Shown: positions 1 to 12,217, counted from the first letter of the stretch. The stretch is DNA of 64,000 nt from Puccinellia tenuiflora (GCA_012064385.1 QRDG01000622.1:434001-498000); one strand, 5' to 3'. Made by a program: numbers and translations. Notes: generated by a model from the sequence alone, not told the origin.

Positions 1-50
1 TAATTATAATTTTAAAAAACTCAGTTCGGTAACATTGTTGCCAATACCAT

Positions 51-137
51 GATACACCTATTTGCCAAGTATGGGAGCATTATCAAAAACTATGCTACGG
101 GATACACCTATTTGCCAAGTATGGGAGCATTATCAAA
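51..137. repeat. Short direct repeat, period 50 bp
   Basis: A 37-bp block at 51-87 recurs exactly at 101-137 (it begins GATACACCTATTTGCCAAGT). Only two copies are visible, with a 13-bp spacer. It reads as a local duplication, not part of a recognised element. Confidence 0.85.
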
Positions 138-758
138 TTGAATTTATGCCTATTTATTGGTGGGTCAAGAAGTGCCAGGTCCCACCTGCAGCCACTCTAT
201 TAGTCTGTTGTGAGGTGCTAGAAGAAAATGAGCCCGATGTGAAAATTTTGGTGCCATCGCGGGATATCTACGTGTGTTACCTTGTCCAAATTTTAGATCC
301 CATCGACCCGCTCCCTATACACCAAGTCACACAAGGTCCCTCACTCCCTCTCCCTCCTCTTTCGCAAACCCTAACCACTCCCATCTCACCGCGCCGCCAC
401 CCACCCTCCTTTCTCCCTTCTGTGCCCTGCCGCCACCACCCTCCTCTCCTATCTCCGCCCCGCCGCCAACCACCCCTCTGTCGCGAAACCCTTCTATGCC
501 CTGAAGCCAACGCGCCCAGATCCCGTCCTCCCGGGCGCCCCGAGATCCCCCTACGGCGACACCACCGGCGCGCCGCCGCCCTCGGGGGACGTGCAGATCA
601 CGTCCGTCCGTGGTCGACCATGCCGCGACCTGCGTTGCCCGGGTCTGGCGGCCGTTCACCGTGCGTGTGGGCGTCGCGCCACGCTTCGTCTCCCGTGACG
701 AGCTCCAGTTGCAGATCTACCGCCACCGCCCTCTCTGATGCACCAGGTCGACTCGCCG

Positions 759-848
759 ATGGTGGTCCTCGCCCAGCTGTGCTTCAAGGACGCCGCATGG
801 AACGACCATATCGTTGTTCTCTCCAAGCGTAGGGGACAGCTCAAGCAG
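759..848 (+). pseudogene. Gene fragment, 26S proteasome subunit RPN5-like exon
   Basis: The frame starting at ATG 759 encodes 30 residues whose end, around LCFKDAAW and then IVVLSKRRGQLKQ, matches the conserved N-terminal exon of RPN5 (PSMD12), a non-ATPase lid subunit of the 26S proteasome. It stops exactly at a splice donor (CAG|GTATAT at 848/849), as expected for a real exon end. A few residues between the conserved tryptophan and the IV(V/L)LSKRR block are missing compared with my memory of the family. I found no following RPN5 exon in 849-2550. The GC-rich sequence upstream (about 380-758) has an open frame, but I see no normal RPN5 N-terminus there. This is most likely a gene fragment carried or left behind during transposition. 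The family call rests on the LSKRRGQLKQ signature. Confidence 0.6.
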
Positions 849-2550
849 GTATATGGCTCGCTCCTCTTTCCTCCCATCTGTGGTCGATTTCGTGACATAT
901 TTTGATGGATTCCTAAGTTCCAGTGCACGAGGAACTTTTTTTTGGATGCTAGATCTTTGCTTGACAAATTTTACTTGGTACATCGCTTGATCTGCTAAGA
1001 CCACACTACTGTTTGGTATGCCGTATGGGTATGTGCTGCTAAAACCCCAATAGTGTCTTTTTAGAGAAATTCCTATGTGTATGTGCTGCGTATAGTCTTT
1101 TAGGATTACTTGCTGCAACCTATAATACCTACCTGGTGATGTATGTGCTGCGTATTAGAGGAACTTTCCTGGGATAAGTATCTTTTGTGATGCTTACTAG
1201 TTCATGCTATATAGTTAATTACTAAGACTAACAATTGATATGCTAGTTTTCCTGATATGCTATTGATTCTGCTTATAGCTATAATTATATTTGATGCTAC
1301 CACTGTGAGATGCAGTTTGCTTAATCAATTTACATGCCTGACATGATAGAGCCTCAATGGAGCAATATTATTGAAACTGAAATAGGTGTGAGTGATAACT
1401 AGTGTGTGAAACCCTTTATAATTTATCAAATATTTAAATGGAACAATAATTTATCAAGGATTAAAATGTAACAGTAAGTGATTTTTCCAATCAGGCTATA
1501 TGTAAGAATGATGCATCAATATTGTCTTCCTTAATTATACACATTACTTGGTTATATAGGTGTTGATTGCGACACATTTTTGTTCTTGCATTTGGACTTA
1601 CCACTAGCACATTTTGATCTTATATTGTGTGTTGTGATTATAATAACTTCAAGGTTGATCCTGGTTCCTCTTCACCAACGAACCAGCGAAGACGACGATG
1701 ACCTCCATCGGACGCCTACTGTTGCTCTTCTCCAACCTCAAGTGTTGTTGCCGCTCTTCCTCAAAAACAGAATGACCAGAAGTTTCTTCTGGGTTTACTC
1801 CAATCGATCCCTCTTCCTCTCTCTCGCTTCTTCCTGCAAGTTCTGAGAAACAAATTTCGTGAGTTGTTAAGAACAAATATATGTGCTTGTTTGTGTACTA
1901 GTTCTGTTACTCTTGTACCTGTTAAGAACAACTGTCGTTGCCTAATCCATGTGGTGAACATGACACCCGCAGTTTGGGAGAAATACCAACTGCTAGTTTA
2001 CATTAATCATTCTGGTTTCAGGAAGTGTTGGTATTAGATATATCTAGTAATTTATACATAGAACTGAACCAAGTAAACATGTGTCTCTGTCTAACATCTG
2101 CTTTGCCTTGTTAATAGTTTAGATTGATAGCTTGTGCTACTCCTTCAGTTAATCAAATAGATGAAAAACAGCTAGTTTGTGCAACGAGCAACAAACACAC
2201 AAGATCAGGTATTCATGGGCTTCGCCCTTTCTGATAATAGCATGCTGGTTCCTCCTGGCATTTGATTAAACTGCTCATCTGTGTTCCCTATGATGTTTTG
2301 CTTGCTTCCAAATAGTAGTCTCTGCTTCCAGATAAGCAAACAAGTGAACCTCATAATTTACGTGCATATATGTAATTTATGCACTTCCGTTTAGTTCTTA
2401 ATTGTTCCATCTTAATATGTTCTTAATTGAAGCTAAATGGTTGTTGATGATTGATGCCGCTATTGGTCGTCTGATCTGAGCAGTACTGATGCTGTGTAGC
2501 ATGACAACTCTAAACGTGTATTTAGTTTCTTTGAAGTATCTACTTGCTTA
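849..2550. other. Unassigned AT-rich sequence
   Basis: Intron-like, AT-rich sequence after the RPN5-like donor site. I see no recognisable exon, RNA gene or transposon end. The last five bases (GCTTA, 2546-2550) are the left target duplication of solo LTR A. Confidence 0.5.
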
Positions 2551-5500
2551 TGATGCATCTAAAATGCATACATGAACTTTGCATTATAATACTCATATTT
2601 GCATCATATAAGGGTTATATCATTGTTTTATAATGATTTTGGGAAGATTTCACAGTTTTCCTATTTTTCTGGAATTAACCCTGCACTGGCAGAAAACCCT
2701 ATTTTCTATATTTTGATGTTTCAGGGACCCAAACGACGTCCAATGACCTGAAAATTTACGAGCATCAGTTTTTGGAAGGAACAAAACGTAGGAGCGAAGG
2801 AAGCGAATAAACGGAGGCCGAGGGCCAGAAGAAGGTGGCCACATGGCCAGATTCCTTGGCCGCGTGGGACCCACCATCTGGGGCCTCGAGGCTCCGTTGC
2901 CATCGATCTTTTCTCCAGAACCTTCGTCTTGACCTAAAACCAACTATAAAAATAGTACCCAACGCCCTTCGGAAAGGAGGCGGCCGAAAACACAGAAACA
3001 GCGAAACAGAGATCTAGAGCTGCAGATTGGAGGGGGAAAACTCCGGCAGAGTGCTGCTGGCGTGGTCTCCATCTCCCCCAACGACATCTCCACCATCTCC
3101 ATGATGAAGAGTGAGTAGTCCACCCCTGGTCTATGGGTTTGTGGAAGTAACTTATGTATCTCTCCTCTCTCTTGAGTTTCACTAATTAGCACCTTATGAG
3201 CTGTTGAATATGATTACGGTCATCTATGTAATTCCTATGTGGTGGATCTCTTTATGAGTTAATATATGTTTGAGATTGCAATTGTTTTGTTTCAGTTATG
3301 AAAGTAGATGCATATTATGTACCCCGTTCTTGTCTACTTTTTTTGATCAAGCATGTTTATGAGAGCGTATGTGGGGGATCGTGTGCATTAGTTGGAGTAA
3401 TGAGGGGGTGGCTAGTGCGGTGAAAGTGAGAGAAGTTCCGCGATCCACTTGGGTATTTTTATCTTACTTTGTTGCCTCAGTAGGGATAAATAAAAATACT
3501 ATGCTACCGGAGGCGTGAGTGTGACCATTGCCACTTCTCCATGACTAGATCTAGCATGTTCTTATTTTAACTTCATGTCATAAGACTTAAAGCTATACTC
3601 TGATTTATCTTAATTACTGAGGTGCTAAGATTTAGTTCACATCTTAGTGGAGTATAAGAGAGATTAATAAACAAAAGATCTCTATGTTAGGACGTGATGC
3701 CCATATAATTAGTAACTGGTCATGAAACCTTTTTGTTGCAATCTCATATGTCAATTTTAGTGTTCCATTATCTACCACTTTATTAAAGAGAGAGTACATT
3801 TGTGAAACCATGAACCCCGGTCCATTTTTAATCATAAGAAACACCTTTCCAACAACTTATAAGCATTTTCTATTTTTTGCCATTTAAAAATCCGAAAATA
3901 CAAAAAACACTTTTATATCTTGCATTCACAATACAAAACCAAAAAATATCATCCATCATTGTTTCCACCATCCTTGCATATTTATTTATCATCATTGCAT
4001 ATTTATTTCTTGTTTTGCATTTGTTATATTTTCATATAATTCTCACACCTTGTGCTTGACAACCACTTGGTGAGGTTGAGGGCTGCTGTTGTATTAAAAT
4101 AAGTTGGGTGGTGCCCCAAGCGAAGGCGGAATTGCAGCTAGTAGCAGTTTTCCCTCGTTTAACGAACCGAGGTTTATCGAACCAGTAGGACTTTGAAATC
4201 AACAACGAGGTGAATGTTGAAAATCTCTGGCGCTTGACCTTCAACAGACGTGGACCTACACACACTCAACCAAAATACTTTGCCCCCAATGGCGGAAAGG
4301 TTGTCAATCTTTCCGGTCTCGCAGAAAACAAAGCGGTTAATTGTATGATAAAATAGATGAAATATGAAAAGTGACCAGAGGAGTAATGATGATTAAAAGC
4401 AAGTAAATGAGGTTGTAAACAATGTAAAAAGATGACTGGGGGCCATGGGTTCACTAGTGGAGTCTCTCAAGTAAATAAAATATGCATGTGATGGGTGAAC
4501 GAATTACAGCTGGGCAATATTGACAAGATCATGACACAAACCCAATTTAGCTATGACAAAAAGAACATGATAATATTTATGGAGGCATCACGATAAGGAA
4601 CAAAGACCGTTGAGTCCAACTGCGTCTTTGTCTAAAAAGTCCACCGTGGGATCGCTATCCAGCCTGTCACCCAACGGTATTAAGTTGCAAGCAACAGACA
4701 ATTGCATTAAGTAAAATGCATGAAGTAAGCAATACTAATATCAAAAGAGACATTAACACTGCTGTTTTACCCTTAGTAGCAATAGCACACCCTCGCGCTT
4801 AGACGTTTCTGTCACTCGTGCCCAGAAACAAAAGGGGGCATGAACCCACTATCTAGCATCAATACCCTCTCTTGGAGATACACAAAATCACTTGGCCAAA
4901 GTAACCACGCACATCGGAGAGCATGCAAGAACATAAAGTACTCATATAAGAATCATGCACTATCTGAACATAACTTCATAATCCATCGGATCCCAGCAAA
5001 CACATCACATAGCATTACAATAATCGATCTTGATCATGTTAGGCAGCTCACAAGATCATAAGACATGAAGCACAAGATAGAGAAACTACCAACTAGCTAC
5101 TACCATGGACCCATAGTCCAAGGTGAGACTACTCACAAATCATCCGGAGGAAGGCATGACGATGAAGAGCCCTCCGGGATCGATCTCCCCTCCGGCAGAG
5201 TGCCGGGATCAGCTTCAGATTGGACCCCGAACTAGGGTTTTCGGTGACGGCACGTCGGGGTCGAGTTTCTGGAAAATAATGGCCGCCTCGACGTTTTTAG
5301 GGTAAAAGGCAATTTATAGGCGTCGGAGGGGGCCGAGGTGAGGTCCCATGGGCAGGGGCGGGCCCCACACGAGGGTGACCCCTAGGCCGCGCCAGGGGAG
5401 CGCCTCTGCCCTGTGGCCTCCCCTCCGGCTCTCCTTCAGACTGGTACTTCGTCGTGGCAAATAAAAATTCCCCGTAAATTTTCGTGCAATTCCGAGAAAA

Positions 5501-5622
5501 TTTCCAGAAGTAAATTTCTGAAACAAAAAGACAGCAAAAACAGGGAACTGGCACTTGGCATCTTGTCAATAGGTTAGTCCGACAAAATGCATAAAAATGA
5601 TATAAATGACAGTAAAAACATG

Positions 5623-7946
5623 TGAAAGTGCATGGCTGCCCCCATGTGTGGTTTTGGTAATTAATGACAATCTCTATGGACTAATGTTTGCATTGAGCTA
5701 TTTGTAGGTGTGTCCATTGCGTTGCTTGATCTCCATTTGTTGGAGTCAAGGTTAAGGAAAAAAAGATCATTTGTTGATCAAGGAGGATGGCGTCTAAGTG
5801 GTGATCGCCATCAAGGTTGTGTGGTGCAAGTTCAAGATGATCTTCATGAAGATATCTCATGCTTGGAGCTTGACATCCTCTTGAAGATAAAGGCCATGTG
5901 AAGATTTGCCTTTGTGGTGCTTCTCCCATCTTGGTGTATGGGGGAGCATCATGAGAATCTTCACCAAGCGAAGCGCAATCAAGAAAGGTGGTGCGTCTTG
6001 AGGAGATGAAGATCGCCATCATCGACCTCAAGTGGATTAATGCGCAAGGCAAAGGTATGATCTTGATAGGGTTTCTATTTTACCGGTCTCATGTTGTTTA
6101 GTGGAGAGACCGGGTTATAGGATAGATAGCCGTACTATCAAGAGGGGCTCTCGACCGAGTATCTTGATCGTATCGTTCATGGAGAGCTTAAACCTTTGCA
6201 TCCTTGCATCCTTGCAATCATCCTTATTGGTTCTTATTTGGCTTTTATCCATGTGAGAATTTAGAGCTTGTGTTCATCTCCATACCAAGCTCTAGTTCAT
6301 AAAAACGGATCTCATGAATATCTTCTTGCGTTTTTGATATTGGAGGTTTTACCGGTGTGTCTTTTCTAAGAGAGGTCAAACTCTCTACTTGTGGTTTCCT
6401 CCTCACATGATGGACTATGATGTTTCTCTGCATGATCTTGTAGATCTATTCGTTACAAATCCAACGAGCCCAAGATCATCGGAAACGGAGTCCGGATGAT
6501 TAAGTTATGTTTTTTCTCGTACCAGGTGTTCTGCTATTTTTCAGTAACCGGAAGTACCGGCCACGCGGGCGGTACTACCGCTCGGAACTTCCGGAGCCCA
6601 GTACCACTTGCGAAAGCTGTGTACTAGACTCAAACGGAAGTAGCACCGGAAGTAGGACCGGAACTACCGGCTTTACCGGAAGTACCGGCGCTCCCAGCGG
6701 TACTACCGCTCGGAACTTCCGGTGGTACTTCCGGAGCCCAGTGCCGCTTACGAAAGCTAGGTACTGGAATGAACGGAAGTGGCACTGGAAGTTGATTTGG
6801 TACTACCGCTAAACCGGAACTACCGGTGGCTCCGGCGGAACTACCGCTGCGGCAGGTTGAAGGAAGTTGTCTGAAGACCGTTGTGTGAAGTTTCAAAGGA
6901 AGACTGGAAGTACGGCGCTGTGGGACTGGAGTGCCTCCAACGGCCAGATTTTTGGGCCACCTATTTAAGGGGCCTTCTTCCCCAATAGGTGGTCAACCTT
7001 TTTGAGCTCACTCACTCTCTCTCCCTTCTCCATTGTTGCAAACTTATGAGCTTGATTCCTCTCAATCCCTCCAATGATTCTTGCCTAAATTTAGGGATTC
7101 AAGAGAGGAGATCTAGATCTACCATTCCACCAATCAAAATCTCCTCTAAGTTAGGGGAACTAGTGGATCTAGATTTTGGGGTTGCTTTGTGTTCATCCCT
7201 TTTGTTCTTCCTCTCTTATTCCCCCCAAAGCATTTGTTGCTTGGTTGGAATTTGAGAGTGAAGGATTTGACCACTTAGTGTGTTCTTGCCTTTTGCATTA
7301 GTTGCATCGGGTTGTGATCTCCACGAAGATTCATGGGATCGAAGTTGAGAAGCTTGTTACTCTTGGGTGCATTGTGTACCCTAGACGGTTTGGAGGTGCC
7401 GCGAAGACTTCGAGTTTTGAAGCTTCGGCATGTTTTGGGAGCCCCCAATTGAGTTGTGGGTGTATGCCCCAAGGAAGTTGTAAAAGGGCTCCGGAATCCA
7501 CCTCAAAGGATTCCGATAATGGAAGGTGAACCAAACCCTTGAGTGCGGTTCATCGGAGAATAGGGTGAGGCCTTTGTGGCATCTTCAGTAGGCCTCTTGT
7601 GGCGATATCACACCCCTCCAACGAGACGTACTCCCTTAACAAGGAGGAACTCGGGAATACATCCTCGTCTCCGCGTGCCTCAGTTATTTCTACCCGAGCC
7701 TTTTACTTATGCAATTTACATTATGATAGCCTTCGTGCTTGAAGTTTATATCTTGCTATCACCTTGTTGCTTGCCTTGCTTAGCATAAGTTGTTGGTGCA
7801 CATAGGTGAGCTTGGTAATTAGGTTGTTGGCTTGTTAATTTAAACACATAGTTTTATTCCGCAATTATCAAGCCCTTAAATAGAAAAGGTGTTAATCTCC
7901 TATTCACCCCCCTCTAGGCGACATCTCGGCATAGTTTGTTCTTTAA
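5623..7946 (+). mobile_element. Copia-type solo LTR I, inserted in G
   Basis: Begins TGAAAGTGCATGG and carries the CTATTCACCCCCCTCTAGGC stretch near its end, both typical of a large grass Copia LTR class as I remember it. It interrupts G between 5622 and 7947. The flanks ACATG (5618-5622) and ATATG (7947-7951) are a target duplication with one change. The right end reads CTTTAA where CA would be expected, so it has decayed. There is no primer site or internal domain. At about 2.3 kb it is long for a solo LTR, partly because of an internal repeat block. Confidence 0.75.
6540..6850. repeat. GGAAGTACCGG / GGTACTACCGCT repeat block in LTR I
   Basis: Dense repeats of GGAAGTACCGG-like and CGGTACTACCGCTCGGAAC motifs. 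A longer unit around AGCCCAGTACCACTTGCGAAAG near 6596 recurs with changes near 6737. The motifs include many short inverted pairs. This is a structural part of the LTR, not coding. Confidence 0.7.
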
Positions 7947-8238
7947 ATATGTGACAATATCACAAAACTAGCATGGATCACTCAAAAATTATAGATACGT
8001 TTGAGACGTATCAAGGGCACAAAACAATTTACTTTGTTTTGCAGGTTTTCAAGAGAAGTATAAGAAGATAAATCTTTCACTACTGATTCCCCGAGAGTTC
8101 GATATTAAACCCTCGAGTCACCCCCCATGGGGAAACCGTCTTTCCTATACTACACACACTGCGCTTGGATTCTCAACCTAAGCTAAGTTCAAGGCCATCA
8201 CTTATACTAAAAAATGCCTTGTTTATATATCGTTTTGA

Positions 8239-8424
8239 AGCTTCCAAAAATATCGTGTCCCATCCTTTTTGTACTTACATATTCTCACTAATCTTGCTGA
8301 TTGTGCATGGATGAGGAAAGAAGGTTGGAAACTTGAACAATTCGATGGAGAGCATCAGCCAAGTTTGGCTTTAATTCTTAGATGCTTGAATAATGTTCCT
8401 AGTCTGATGGATGTGCAATCCTGA
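8239..8424 (+). pseudogene. Coding-like C-terminal fragment, unrecognised
   Basis: A frame bounded by TGA (8236-8238) and a TGA stop (8422-8424) encodes 61 residues, including LADCAWMRKEGWKLEQF and then CLNNVPSLMDVQS. The composition is protein-like and the frame ends in a clean stop followed by AT-rich 3' UTR-like sequence. I do not recognise the family. It has no start codon and no clear acceptor. It lies between solo LTR A and the CACTA terminus, so it may be the last exon of a captured or decayed gene. Confidence 0.35.
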
Positions 8425-8689
8425 ATATTGGGAACTGGTGTTATGTTAATCCCCTGTTGTAAATGTGTGTAAATAGGTGTTGGTATATTTGTGCATATCT
8501 GTTTATGTATTTAATTGTGTCAAGATCATCTTGTGGATCGAAATCAAGTCAAAAATATGAAAATAATGTCATGACATCATGGCTGACATGCAACGCGTCA
8601 CTTGCTGATTTGTCCATGTGGCAGTCTCTGATTGGTCTGCGTAGTATCTACTTGAGCAGTCTGTGACAAACAATAATGTTATGAAATTG

Positions 8690-9077
8690 ATGACGTCAAC
8701 TAACTGAAAAGTGACATCAGCAAACGGTGCTATTGGCGACGAAAAAACAATGTCATGGAGGATATGGCGTCAGAAACGGCGACAGTGACGTCAGCAAATG
8801 CCGCTAACGGCCGTTATTCCACCGTTTGCCACGTGTCACCGTCCGCGACGTTAAAAAAAAACGTCACAAACGAGCTGGGCCGGTCTGCATGCTAGCGACG
8901 TTTTGAGATATTGCGACGTTTTCTTTGGGTCAAAAAATGTTGCAAAATCGTCTGTGACACTCGATCAGAGACGTTTTGATTCCGTCATGTAAAACGTCGC
9001 GGATGGCTCACAATGACGTTTTGGAGCTCATTAGCGACGGTTTCAAAACGTCGCTGAACACCAGATTTTTAGTAGTG
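8690..9077. mobile_element. CACTA transposon right terminus
   Basis: Ends at 9077 in CCAGATTTTTAGTAGTG, the reverse complement of a canonical CACTA inverted terminus (CACTACTAAAAATCTGG). Before it lie at least six subterminal copies of GACGTTTT/AAAACGTC, the transposase-binding-type repeats expected near CACTA ends. No partner left terminus was found in the window and no transposase is visible. The left side has probably been lost or separated by the LTR nest A. Confidence 0.75.
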
Positions 9078-9084
9078 AAAGCTA

Positions 9085-9131
9085 AAACAACTTCCTAATA
9101 CGTCTTATAATACGTTATGGAGGGAGTAGTA
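9085..9131. mobile_element. Stowaway-type MITE remnant
   Basis: Reads as one end of a Stowaway/mariner MITE: TTATAATACGTTATGGAGGG followed by AGTAG. Only about 45 bp remain and the left terminus is poor. Confidence 0.45.
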
Positions 9132-9369
9132 GTTAATGGTTCTGAGACTGTGCAGGGTTAATGCCAGCACTGAACATGCCCCGGAGATGACGAACAACCC
9201 CTAAAAGCTGCTCAATGTAAGGCTGCTTGAAGTTTGGGAGTCATCTTTGTCTCGGCACAACTTATCGCCATACAAAGATTTCTGTAGCTCCACCATTCTT
9301 CCATTTGATTCAAGTTCCAGTATCACCCCTAGAAATATCAGGTGTGAGTGGAGAGCCTTGAGGGAATGC
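9131..9369 (-). pseudogene. Glutamate receptor-like (GLR) C-terminal fragment, broken
   Basis: On the minus strand a splice acceptor (CTGCAG at 9375-9370) is followed by AFPQGSPLTPDISR, then a stretch with MVELQKSLYGDKLC, then SSSLTLSSF. This is the order seen in the C-terminal part of plant GLR channels: the end of the second ligand-binding lobe, then the last transmembrane segment. The frame is interrupted by a TAG at 9203-9201, where family members normally have a tryptophan or other residue before GLF. Past the stop, the reading continues GLFVISGACSVLALTL, which fits the final membrane helix. The fragment ends against the MITE remnant. There is also a one-base discordance after DISR. No pore exons were found nearby. 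Confidence 0.65.
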
Positions 9370-9375
9370 CTGCAG

Positions 9376-9879
9376 AAGTAGCACACAAATAAGGATCAGA
9401 AGAAGGCGTCAGTGGTAAAATACAAGCATGGCGTACCGCTCAGACTATTATATCACAATATCTACCAGCCCAAAAATAAAGTTATATCAGTCATTCACGC
9501 AAACCCTTCGACTGATCATAATGGTCACTGTCAAAATAGCTGATGATCTACTAAAATCAAAACCCAATGTACTTTCATACACTTCAGTGTACTGCACAAG
9601 AAACTCGAAGCAAACTAGATGAAAACCTTATCAAGTTATTTCAAGAGGTAATTACACCCGTAGTACAAAAAAAAATCCCGCGGGTGCACGTTAATACAAA
9701 ACTTGCAATTTGTGTTGACGCGGTATGAAACTATGAGGTGCAAGTTCATACAAAACCGTCCGAGACAATGTGGTGCCATGCTGGATTAGTGTTTTTGCTT
9801 AAAAGCCCTTGAGAGACAAGAAGATATCACAGATGGATCCTCGGTCGGATAGGCTACCAGAATTTTACAAAGTGGTCCA
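9376..9879. other. Unassigned, probable GLR intron or flank
   Basis: Sits upstream, in minus-strand terms, of the GLR-like exon. It is AT-rich with no convincing exon or transposon end. It ends at the insertion site of solo LTR F. Confidence 0.4.
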
Positions 9880-10123
9880 TGATACGTGTCAAACGTATCA
9901 ATAATTTTTGATTGTTCCATGCTTATTTTATATCAATGCCATATGTTTTTACTATCATGTTATATCATTTTGAGGCATTTTATTGAACTAACCTATTGAG
10001 AAGATGCCCAGTGCCAATTCCCTGTTTTTATCCTGTTTTTCTTACAGAAAGTTACTTCTGGAAATATTCTCGGAATTGGACGAAAATTTACGGGGATTTT
10101 TTATTGGACAAATGAAGACCGGA

Positions 10124-11902
10124 TGATGCATGTAAAATGCATACATAAACTTTGCACTATAATACTTGTATTCCATTCATATTTGCATCATATAAGGGGT
10201 ATATTACTGTTATTTAATGATTTTTAGTAATTAACAATGATTTCCCCTTTTTATGGAATTAATCCTGCGCAGGCAGAAAACCCCTATTTCTTTCCTTCTT
10301 TATTTCAGGGCCTTAACGACGTCATAATGAGCTACAAATTTACGGGGACCATTATTTTGGAAGGAGGAAGACCTAGGAGCAAAGGAAGCAAGCAAACGGA
10401 GGCCGGAGGGGCGAAAGAGGGTGGCCCACGTGGCCAGGTACAGGGGCCGCGTGGTCCCACCTCTTTTGGCCCTCGTGGCCCCATTTGCGACGATCCTTCT
10501 TCCTGAAGCTTCCTCGTGACCTAAAAACGCCTATATTAAGAGCCCCCCGACATTTTTCGAGGGGAGAGCCGCCACACGAGAGAAACAAGAAACAGAGACC
10601 AGGAGGCTGCAGATTGGAGGGGGGAAAATCCGGCGGAGCGCTGCCGGAGAGGTCTCCTTCTTCTCCATCGACATCTCCACCATCTCCATGATGAAGAGGG
10701 AATAGTCCACCTCTGGACTATGGGTTTGTGGCAGTAGCATATGTATCTCTCTCTCTCTATTGAGCTTCACTAATTAGCACCGTATGAGCTGCTGAACATG
10801 ATTACGGTCACCATTGTATTACCTTTGTGTTGGATCTTTTTATGAGTTAATATATGTTGAGATTGCAATGTTTATTTCAGTTATGAAACTAGATGCATAT
10901 TATGTACCCCGTTCTTGTATCCTTATATTGATCAAGCATGTTTATGAGAGCGTGTGAGGGGGAACATGTGCATTAGTTGGAGTAACGGGGGTGGTGATGT
11001 GATAAGCTGACAACTTAATATCACGATCCATTGGGTGTTTACCTTACTTTGTTGCCTCACTAGGGATAAACCAAAATACCATGTTGCAAGGTATGAGGAG
11101 TGACAAGCCTCTACCTATGACTAGATCCAGCATGTTCTTATTTTCACTTCATGTCATTAATCTTAAAGCTATACTCTGAGTCATCTTAATTACCGAGGTG
11201 TTATGATTTAGTTCGCATCTTGGTGGAGTATAAGTGAGGCTAATAATCAAAAAGTCTCTATGTTAGGACGTGATGCCCATATAATTAGTAACATGTCATT
11301 AAACTTGTTTGCAATCTCATATGTTAATCCTATGTCTACTTATTTGCCACACTATATTAAAGAGAGAGTGCATGTGTGAAACCATAAACCCTGGTCCATT
11401 TCTAATCATAAGAAACAACTTTCCAACCACTTTTAAGCATTTTCTACATTCAGCCATTTCAAAATCAGAAAATACAAAAACACTTTTATTCATTGCATAC
11501 ACATATAAAAATCTCAAAAATATCATCCATCATCATTACTATCATCCTTGCATTACCACTTACCACCATTGCATATTTATTTACTGTTTTGCCTTCATTA
11601 TTATCTTAATATCATTATCACACCTTGTGCTTGACAGCCACTTGGTGAGGTTGAGGGCACAAAGCAATCTACTTTGTTCGCATGAAATCTAGAGAAGGAC
11701 AAGGAGATAAAATCCCCACTACTGATTCCCCAAGAGTTCGATATTACACCCTCGAGTCACCCTCGTGGGGAAAAAACTTCCACTTCTACATACTCTGCAC
11801 TTGGAGGCTCAACCTATCCCATATATTATTTTCCTTTCAGGGTATCAAGAGTGCTTGTTGGCGTAGTTGAAGGAGAAAACACTCTCATCAATTCCGTCAT
11901 CA
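10124..11902 (+). repeat. 5' LTR of element C
   Basis: 1779 bp, TGATGCATG to GTCATCA. It is nearly identical to the 3' LTR at 28402-30176, with small scattered substitutions and indels by eye. A TATA-like box lies at about 10533, followed by GC-rich leader sequence. Confidence 0.93.
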
Positions 11903-11913
11903 CGTGTTTTTTC

Positions 11914-11931
11914 TGGCGCCGTTGCCGGGGA
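11914..11931 (+). promoter_or_regulatory. Primer binding site of C (tRNA-Asp type)
   Basis: TGGCGCCGTTGCCGGGGA begins 11 bp after the 5' LTR. This is the tRNA-Asp-complementary site known from Athila/Tat-type plant Gypsy elements. Confidence 0.9.
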
Positions 11932-12217
11932 ATCATAGCTGGAAGGTTTTATCCAAGGATATTACAACAAAGTCAACTTCATCACCAACTTGTGCTAACA
12001 CCTAAGCTTGGGGAGGTTGCACCTACGTGAGCATCATCTTGTCCATCTTTACCTTCAAGCATTTTATTTTGTTTTGTTATTGTCTTCCATATCATTTTTA
12101 GATTGCGGTTTGCATTTTTTATTTTCAGTTTTGCATTAGTTTAATTCGGTTGCATTATTTAGTGTCATTTTATTTTCAGTTTTGCATAAAAAATTAAAAA
12201 CACATAAAAACTTGCAA

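Larger units (their letters stand above)
4084..8013 (-). mobile_element. Solo LTR G (H family), inserted in A
   Basis: On the minus strand it begins TGATACGTCTCAAACGTATC at 8013 and ends in CA at 4084. It is the reverse complement of the 5' LTR of element H (55695-57282) with moderate divergence. Its length without the inserted I is about 1.6 kb, matching H's 1588 bp. A perfect 5-bp target duplication AGGGC flanks it (4079-4083 and 8014-8018). A's sequence resumes directly after the right copy. No internal domain remains. Confidence 0.88.
2551..8200 (+). mobile_element. Solo LTR A (Athila-like, C family), split by G and I
   Basis: Starts TGATGCATCTAAAATGCATA and follows the LTRs of element C closely up to 4083, then resumes at 8019 and ends in CATCA at 8200. 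Without the inserted element it is about 1.7 kb, against 1.78 kb for C's LTRs. It has no adjoining primer site or internal domain, so it is a solo LTR from LTR-LTR recombination. GCTTA precedes it and CTTA follows, consistent with a 5-bp target duplication that lost one base. It is clearly more diverged than C's LTRs, so it is an older insertion. Confidence 0.85.

Noticed and set aside
62..832. Long open frame near the left end
   Set aside because: It starts at TTG, has low-complexity proline/arginine content and overlaps the RPN5-like exon in another frame, so it is a GC-rich chance frame.
1006..1016. CACTACTG as a possible left CACTA terminus
   Set aside because: Only seven bases match the right terminus and the subterminal repeats are absent.
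12182..12217. TTG start for the C gag frame
   Set aside because: ATG 12218 is the first eukaryotic start in frame and leaves the gag domain whole.
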